NCBI GenBank assembly: GCA_023435745.1
Contig: JAEZMD010000012.1
Span: forward strand, 1-64,000
DNA: 64,000 nucleotides
Direction: 5' to 3'
Origin: Bacillota bacterium
GTDB lineage: Bacteria > Bacillota > Clostridia > Acetivibrionales > DTU013
In this document: one piece after another, positions 60,112 through 64,000 of the stretch
How the letters are laid out: the number at the start of each line of letters is the position of its first letter
Position numbering within the stretch: position 1 is the stretch's first letter
Position numbers and translations under genes: made by a program
The notes under the pieces: generated by a model
Told to the model about the DNA's origin: nothing
The model's input: the letters and a program-made list of their open reading frames with translations, nothing else
The model's database searches: none

Positions 60112-60684
60112 TCAAACGATCCTGAACTCTGTTATGACCAAATCCATCGGAATATCATACCTCTCGGCGTAAAATTGTTCAAGCATCTGCATATCAAATG
60201 CGATCCCCACCTTAAGGCAATCGGGCCTCAATGAAAGCAAAAATCTGTCATAGTAGCCCGCTCCATAACCGATCCTATACCTTCTTCCGTCAAAAGCAAC
60301 ACCGGGAACGACAACAATATCTATCTCCAGCGGATCTACCCTGTGCAGTCTTGATGCGTCAGGCTCGGGAATGCCCCATAAGCCCGGCAGTACATCCTGT
60401 TCCGGATCCTTTATCTCATATGGCAGCAGTGCCATATCAGGGCTCTTCTGTACCTTCGGTATCACGACCCTCTTCCCGTCAAGGATGCAGCGATTGATAA
60501 AAGCGCTTGTTGCGACCTCATTTCGGAAGGACATATATGCCATTACCGTACCTGCGCTGGCATATTGGCTTAGAGAACAGAGCCGTCCGGTAATCTCACT
60601 GCTTTTTTCTGAAACCTCCTGAAAACTCATCAAGCCTCTTTGATCAATTATTCTTTTGCGTATCATTGCCTTTGTTTCAATCAT
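60112..60684 (-). CDS. 5-formyltetrahydrofolate cyclo-ligase
   Basis: 190 aa from the ATG at 60684 (MIETKAMIRKRIID), after GGAG at 11-nt spacing; the longer frame to 60771 adds 29 residues with no family match. MAYMSFRNEVATSAF and the signature IGYGAGYYDRFLLSL identify the family. It converts 5-formyl-THF to 5,10-methenyl-THF with ATP. Follows the CPBP gene region; 21 bp separates the stops and starts. Confidence 0.9.
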   Translation of the reverse strand: MIETKAMIRKRIIDQRGLMSFQEVSEKSSEITGRLCSLSQYASAGTVMAYMSFRNEVATSAFINRCILDGKRVVIPKVQKSPDMALLPYEIKDPEQDVLPGLWGIPEPDASRLHRVDPLEIDIVVVPGVAFDGRRYRIGYGAGYYDRFLLSLRPDCLKVGIAFDMQMLEQFYAERYDIPMDLVITEFRIV

Positions 60685-60794
60685 GTATGACAAAGCTCCA
60701 TCAAATCTGTATGCATGCTGCATGTCAACTGTCAACTGACTACAGTCTGCATACTGCCTGTGCCTGGCCACCTACTATCCGTTTGCTACCTGAT

Positions 60795-61457
60795 TCACCC
60801 TTTGAGCAGTATTTCCTTCAACGGCTGAAGCACATATCCCGAAAGTAAATATAAAAACGTCAGGACACATAACGTGCCTGCCACAGTCAGCGGATAAAGT
60901 GTTTTACGCTGAACCCGCCGCATTCTTGCTAAAATAGTATAAGTAATCCTTGACAACAAAAAAACAAGCCCAAAAACATAAACCATACCAGCCAGATCAT
61001 ACGGTACCAGGCTATATAACAGCAGAAGACCCAGTATGACTCCAATGACGTAAACCGGCAGCAGTTCAAGTATGTGCCTCAATACCGGCCTTTCATTCTG
61101 TCCCGAAACGCTGTAATGCGCCGCCGGTATCAGTAAAAAAGGGATCGGAAGGCCAAAAAGCAGTCCCGTAAACAATCTTGCGGCATTGTTAGTTTCTACC
61201 GCACCGGTGTATGACAGAACTCCGTCGAAAACCATCGGAAGCATCAGCGCGCACATAACCACAGTCGGAGCAATGCCGGGCGGCTTTTGTGCCCTCAGTC
61301 GTCTGAGCGCCATCAGGAACAATGCCGAAATAAAAATCCCCGCATAAATCCCCATATCCCTCGCACAGACAGGCAACAACCTATCCCCTGCTGATAGTGT
61401 CCTGGACGGCAGCTGATGACATATCAGCGAGCCCATTCGATTAAAAAACTCTTCCAT
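60795..61457 (-). CDS. DUF2085 membrane protein
   Basis: 220 aa. The motif ICHQLPSRTLSAGDRLLPVCARDMGIYAG (read in parts) is characteristic of DUF2085, although its usual second Cys (CARCTGIY) is Asp here. About six membrane helices follow. Function unknown. Start after GAGGAG; 15 bp downstream of the next gene's stop. Confidence 0.85.
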   Translation of the reverse strand: MEEFFNRMGSLICHQLPSRTLSAGDRLLPVCARDMGIYAGIFISALFLMALRRLRAQKPPGIAPTVVMCALMLPMVFDGVLSYTGAVETNNAARLFTGLLFGLPIPFLLIPAAHYSVSGQNERPVLRHILELLPVYVIGVILGLLLLYSLVPYDLAGMVYVFGLVFLLSRITYTILARMRRVQRKTLYPLTVAGTLCVLTFLYLLSGYVLQPLKEILLKG

Positions 61458-61472
61458 TACTTATACTCCTCA

Positions 61473-62156
61473 TCAGTACATGGAAGGGAGGTTAGAAGCA
61501 GCAATCGAGAAAATGAAGCATCCAAGGCACGAGAGCACAAACATTATTAGACTTGCCACCAATATTGCTACGCCAAAGGACTTTCTGTCCTGATCCGTCG
61601 AACCCATGAATATAATTGCAGTTATGATACCGGCGATCTGCCCTATGCCCGGTATCACCGTGAATAGTATCGTCAGAAACACTTTTAGGCCGTTGCTCAG
61701 ACTTGACCTGTCATTTGCCGTCCGATTCTGATAATTGTTTTGATAAGGTGACCTTCCGTCGCCCTGTATCGGCCTGTAAGGCTGCATTTGGTGCTGCTGC
61801 TGAGGACCGGGTCCCTGGGGCTGCGGCTGTTGCGGCTGTGGTCCCTGCGGCCAGGTTCCCTGTTGCTGTGGTTCCTGATGCACGGGCTCTTGCGGCACGG
61901 CGCCGGTGTCCTCGCTTACACCGTAATGGCTTGTCTGATCCTGCTGTGCATCAGCGTTCTGTTGCCCGTCGGTGTTTGGCTGCCCGTCAGCGTCCTGTGC
62001 TGATATATTATTGTTCAGATGCCCGTTGGGGTCGATCTGATAGCTGTCCTCAATTGTCACCTCAAGAATACTTCCGCAATAAGGGCAGCGACCAGCACCC
62101 GACGGTATGCTCTCACCACAAAACCCGCATTTTTTCAGCGAATTATAATCTGCCAA
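61473..62156 (-). CDS. Zinc-ribbon membrane protein with Pro/Gln-rich linker
   Basis: 227 aa. N-terminal zinc ribbon (CGFCGESIPSGAGRCPYCGS), then an Asn/Asp/Gln region (about 40-80), a PQG-rich low-complexity linker (about 85-130), and two hydrophobic segments (VFLTILFTVIPGIGQIAGII and VAILVASLIMFVLSCLGCFI). Domain order fits the large class of bacterial zinc-ribbon-plus-membrane proteins of unknown role. GGGGAGGAATC precedes the ATG. Confidence 0.8.
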   Translation of the reverse strand: MADYNSLKKCGFCGESIPSGAGRCPYCGSILEVTIEDSYQIDPNGHLNNNISAQDADGQPNTDGQQNADAQQDQTSHYGVSEDTGAVPQEPVHQEPQQQGTWPQGPQPQQPQPQGPGPQQQHQMQPYRPIQGDGRSPYQNNYQNRTANDRSSLSNGLKVFLTILFTVIPGIGQIAGIITAIIFMGSTDQDRKSFGVAILVASLIMFVLSCLGCFIFSIAASNLPSMY

Positions 62157-62232
62157 AAAGATTCCTCCCCATTACAAGTTTTAAATACTACTATTCGCTT
62201 TATAAAACAAAAAATCCTTTTTTTCGGCAGTC

Positions 62233-62667
62233 CTATCCCTTGTCTGAATTGCTTTCCTCCCGACCGGACTCACTCTTCTCCGCAATCTCCTCCCGTTGAG
62301 GTTCGTCCTGCTTTCTGCCGCATTTGTAGCAGTATTCCATCTCGATATCCAGCTCCATGCCGCAGTTGGGACAAGCTTTAATATTCTTGAGCTCCAGAAT
62401 CTTTTCCCTCATATCCGCAATGCCTCCAATGATCTCATCGATCTTAAGACAGTGCTCCAGCAGCTTCTCTCCTACGATCTTGCCTTCATTATAATCTTCA
62501 TAGAGCTGTTTTCCCATTTCAGAGTATATTTTTCTGATCTTTTCCTCTTCAGCATTGATGTTTATATTCAGTCTGGTAACCTCTACAACACTGCCGGATT
62601 TCTTCGCAGCAGCCTTGGCCGTGTCTGTTACCTTTTTGGTTATATTGTCCAGTACCGACACGTTCAT
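62233..62667 (-). CDS. Coiled-coil protein with C-terminal zinc ribbon
   Basis: 144 aa from the ATG at 62667 (MNVSVLDNITKKVTDTAKAAAKK). Helical first 90 residues (EEEKIRKIYSEMGKQLYEDY), then CPNCGMELDIEMEYCYKCG, then a charged tail. Start choice is open: a GTG one codon before or two codons later has equal support. No family assigned. Second zinc-ribbon gene in a row; possible shared function. Confidence 0.75.
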   Translation of the reverse strand: MNVSVLDNITKKVTDTAKAAAKKSGSVVEVTRLNININAEEEKIRKIYSEMGKQLYEDYNEGKIVGEKLLEHCLKIDEIIGGIADMREKILELKNIKACPNCGMELDIEMEYCYKCGRKQDEPQREEIAEKSESGREESNSDKG

Positions 62668-62764
62668 CACTCCTTTCAGCGCAATCCTTTACATTACTAA
62701 TATATTATGCCATTGCACCCTCAAATACAATAACTTTATTGATAGACCCATTTTGCCCTGTTTC

Positions 62765-62793
62765 TTGACTAATATTAATGTGAATAATATAAT
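62765..62793 (+). promoter_or_regulatory. Sigma-A promoter of gltX
   Basis: TTGACT (62765-62770), 17-base spacer, TATAAT (62788-62793), 57 bp upstream of the gltX start. Both boxes are near consensus. Confidence 0.85.
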
Positions 62794-62849
62794 CAAAGGA
62801 AAATGTCAGCACAGAACCAATTGTCTGTAATCGAAAAGGAGAACAAAGC

Positions 62850-64000
62850 ATGGCCGGTGAAATCAGAACCAGATTTGCGCCCAGCCCGACAGGCTATATG
62901 CATATAGGCAACCTGCGAACAGCCCTGTATGAATATCTGATTGCCAAAAGGCACGGCGGAAAATTTATACTAAGAATTGAAGATACAGATCAGGACAGGT
63001 ATGTCGAAGGAGCCACCGAGGTGATCTATAAAACCTTGAAAATGGCTGGGCTGCAGCATGATGAAGGGCCTGACATCGGCGGTCCATTCGGTCCCTATAT
63101 ACAAAGCGAACGCAAAGGCTCCTATATGGAATACGCAAAAAAGCTTATAGAGCTTGGCGGCGCATATTACTGCTTCTGCACAAAGGAACGGCTGACAGCG
63201 ATGAAGGAAGATCTCGAAAAGGCTGGAGGGGCTTATAAGTATGACAGACATTGCCTAAGCCTGAACAAACAGGAGATTGAGAGGAAGCTCGCCGCAGGAG
63301 AGTCCTTTGTCATTCGCCAGAAAATGCCCGACACCGGGAGCACCAGCTTCGAGGACGCAGTGTACGGAACAATCACCGTTGAAAACAGCGAGTTGGAGGA
63401 TCAGGTGCTGATCAAGTCCGATGGACTGCCAACATACAACTTTGCAAACGTAATCGACGACCACCTGATGCATATCACTCATGTGGTCAGAGGGAATGAA
63501 TACCTTTCCTCCGCTCCGAAGTATAACCTTCTGTATCAGGCCTTCGGCTGGGAGGTTCCGACATATGTCCATGTATCGACCATCATCAAGCCCGACGGAC
63601 ATAAGATGTCGAAGCGAAACGGCGATCCCTCCTTTGAGGACCTGGTCTCACAAGGGTATCTGGTGGAGGCGGTAATCAATTATGTCGCACTGCTCGGCTG
63701 GAGCCCGGGAGCCACACAGGAAATATTCTCTTTGAATGAGCTGGAGCAGGCTTTTGACATCCACGGCATCAGCAAATCCCCTGCCGTATTTGATGTCAAC
63801 AAGCTGAACTGGATGAACGGCGAATATATCCGTAAAATGACGCCGGAGCAATTTAATGCTGTCGCGGAGACTTATTATTCCAAGGCTCTGCACGATTCGG
63901 GCATCAGCATTGCCAAGGTCAGCAAGCTTTTGCAGCCAAGAACCGAAATACTGACAGAAATACCGGCCAAGATCAATTTTCTTGAGGAACTGCCTCAATA
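62850..64000 (+). CDS. gltX: Glutamyl-tRNA synthetase (5' part, cut by window edge)
   Basis: 383 codons visible; the rest lies outside. MAGEIRTRFAPSPTGYMHIGNLRTALYEYL (read in parts) carries the HIGH-type signature as HIGN, and HKMSKRNG the KMSKR loop. ILRIEDTDQDRY and VVRGNEYLSS are class-I GluRS/GlnRS blocks. It charges tRNA-Glu (and in most Firmicutes also tRNA-Gln). AAAAGGAG precedes the ATG. It is divergent from the zinc-ribbon genes. Confidence 0.95.
   Translation, partial: MAGEIRTRFAPSPTGYMHIGNLRTALYEYLIAKRHGGKFILRIEDTDQDRYVEGATEVIYKTLKMAGLQHDEGPDIGGPFGPYIQSERKGSYMEYAKKLIELGGAYYCFCTKERLTAMKEDLEKAGGAYKYDRHCLSLNKQEIERKLAAGESFVIRQKMPDTGSTSFEDAVYGTITVENSELEDQVLIKSDGLPTYNFANVIDDHLMHITHVVRGNEYLSSAPKYNLLYQAFGWEVPTYVHVSTIIKPDGHKMSKRNGDPSFEDLVSQGYLVEAVINYVALLGWSPGATQEIFSLNELEQAFDIHGISKSPAVFDVNKLNWMNGEYIRKMTPEQFNAVAETYYSKALHDSGISIAKVSKLLQPRTEILTEIPAKINFLEELPQ

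Noticed and set aside
60685..60771. N-terminal extension of the 5-FTHF cyclo-ligase
   Set aside because: Extra residues have no family match, and the internal ATG has its own ribosome binding site.

Overview
The window looks like chromosome from an anaerobic, endospore-forming Clostridia member (Firmicutes/Bacillota). Supporting signs are the sporulation gene spoIVA, oxygen-sensitive glycyl-radical chemistry, AGGAGG-type ribosome binding sites, frequent TTG/GTG starts, TRAP (mtrB), moderate G+C, and the Bacillus-like order mltG-trmR-U32 peptidase. No rRNA or tRNA gene was recognised, and genus cannot be fixed from the sequence.

Layout. 1-125: end of an IS3-like insertion sequence, cut by the window edge. 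155-1739: 24-repeat type I-C CRISPR array. 1740-1910: its leader. 1911-9604: complete I-C cas set, transcribed leftwards (cas3, then cas5c-cas8c-cas7c-cas4-cas1-cas2 from a second promoter). 10003-23663: an accessory carbohydrate island with two leftward operons around an AraC-type regulator. Operon one is a glycyl-radical activase, an unusual glycyl radical enzyme, two sugar permeases, a solute-binding lipoprotein and an aldose epimerase. Operon two is a HAD phosphatase, an unrecognised protein, a heptose-kinase-like PfkB kinase, a ROK kinase and a GmhA-like isomerase. Related copies of a non-coding repeat lie at both edges of the regulator/operon-two block. 23999-30845: housekeeping genes (class B PBP, tRNA U34 hydroxylation/methylation, MltG, TypA). 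31010-38717: a single-module C-A-T-reductase NRPS with a serine-type A-domain code, in an apparent operon with a multi-TM histidine kinase and an HD-GYP response regulator. 38869-50015: mutS2, DnaJ/DUF5685 pair, pgsA, thioesterase, mtrB, dnaE, HD-GYP protein. 50245-64000: Cys-rich protein, phosphoglucomutase, spoIVA, lipid kinase, serine recombinase, a sigma-54 lacking its C-terminal DNA-binding domain, CPBP protease, 5-FTHF cyclo-ligase, small zinc-ribbon proteins, and the 5' part of gltX.

Most interesting parts: (1) the glycyl radical enzyme whose active-site Cys is followed by His-Trp rather than x-Glu, inside a sugar-uptake operon; (2) the NRPS/histidine-kinase/HD-GYP operon, which suggests a serine-derived reduced metabolite coupled to c-di-GMP signalling; (3) the repeats bordering the sugar island; (4) two palindromic non-coding elements (48714-48922 and 52858-53039) that look like miniature mobile elements; (5) an array that may be split by an IS at its old end. 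Functions given for recognised families come from family knowledge. Pathway and regulatory links are inference from gene order. No database search or folding program was run.
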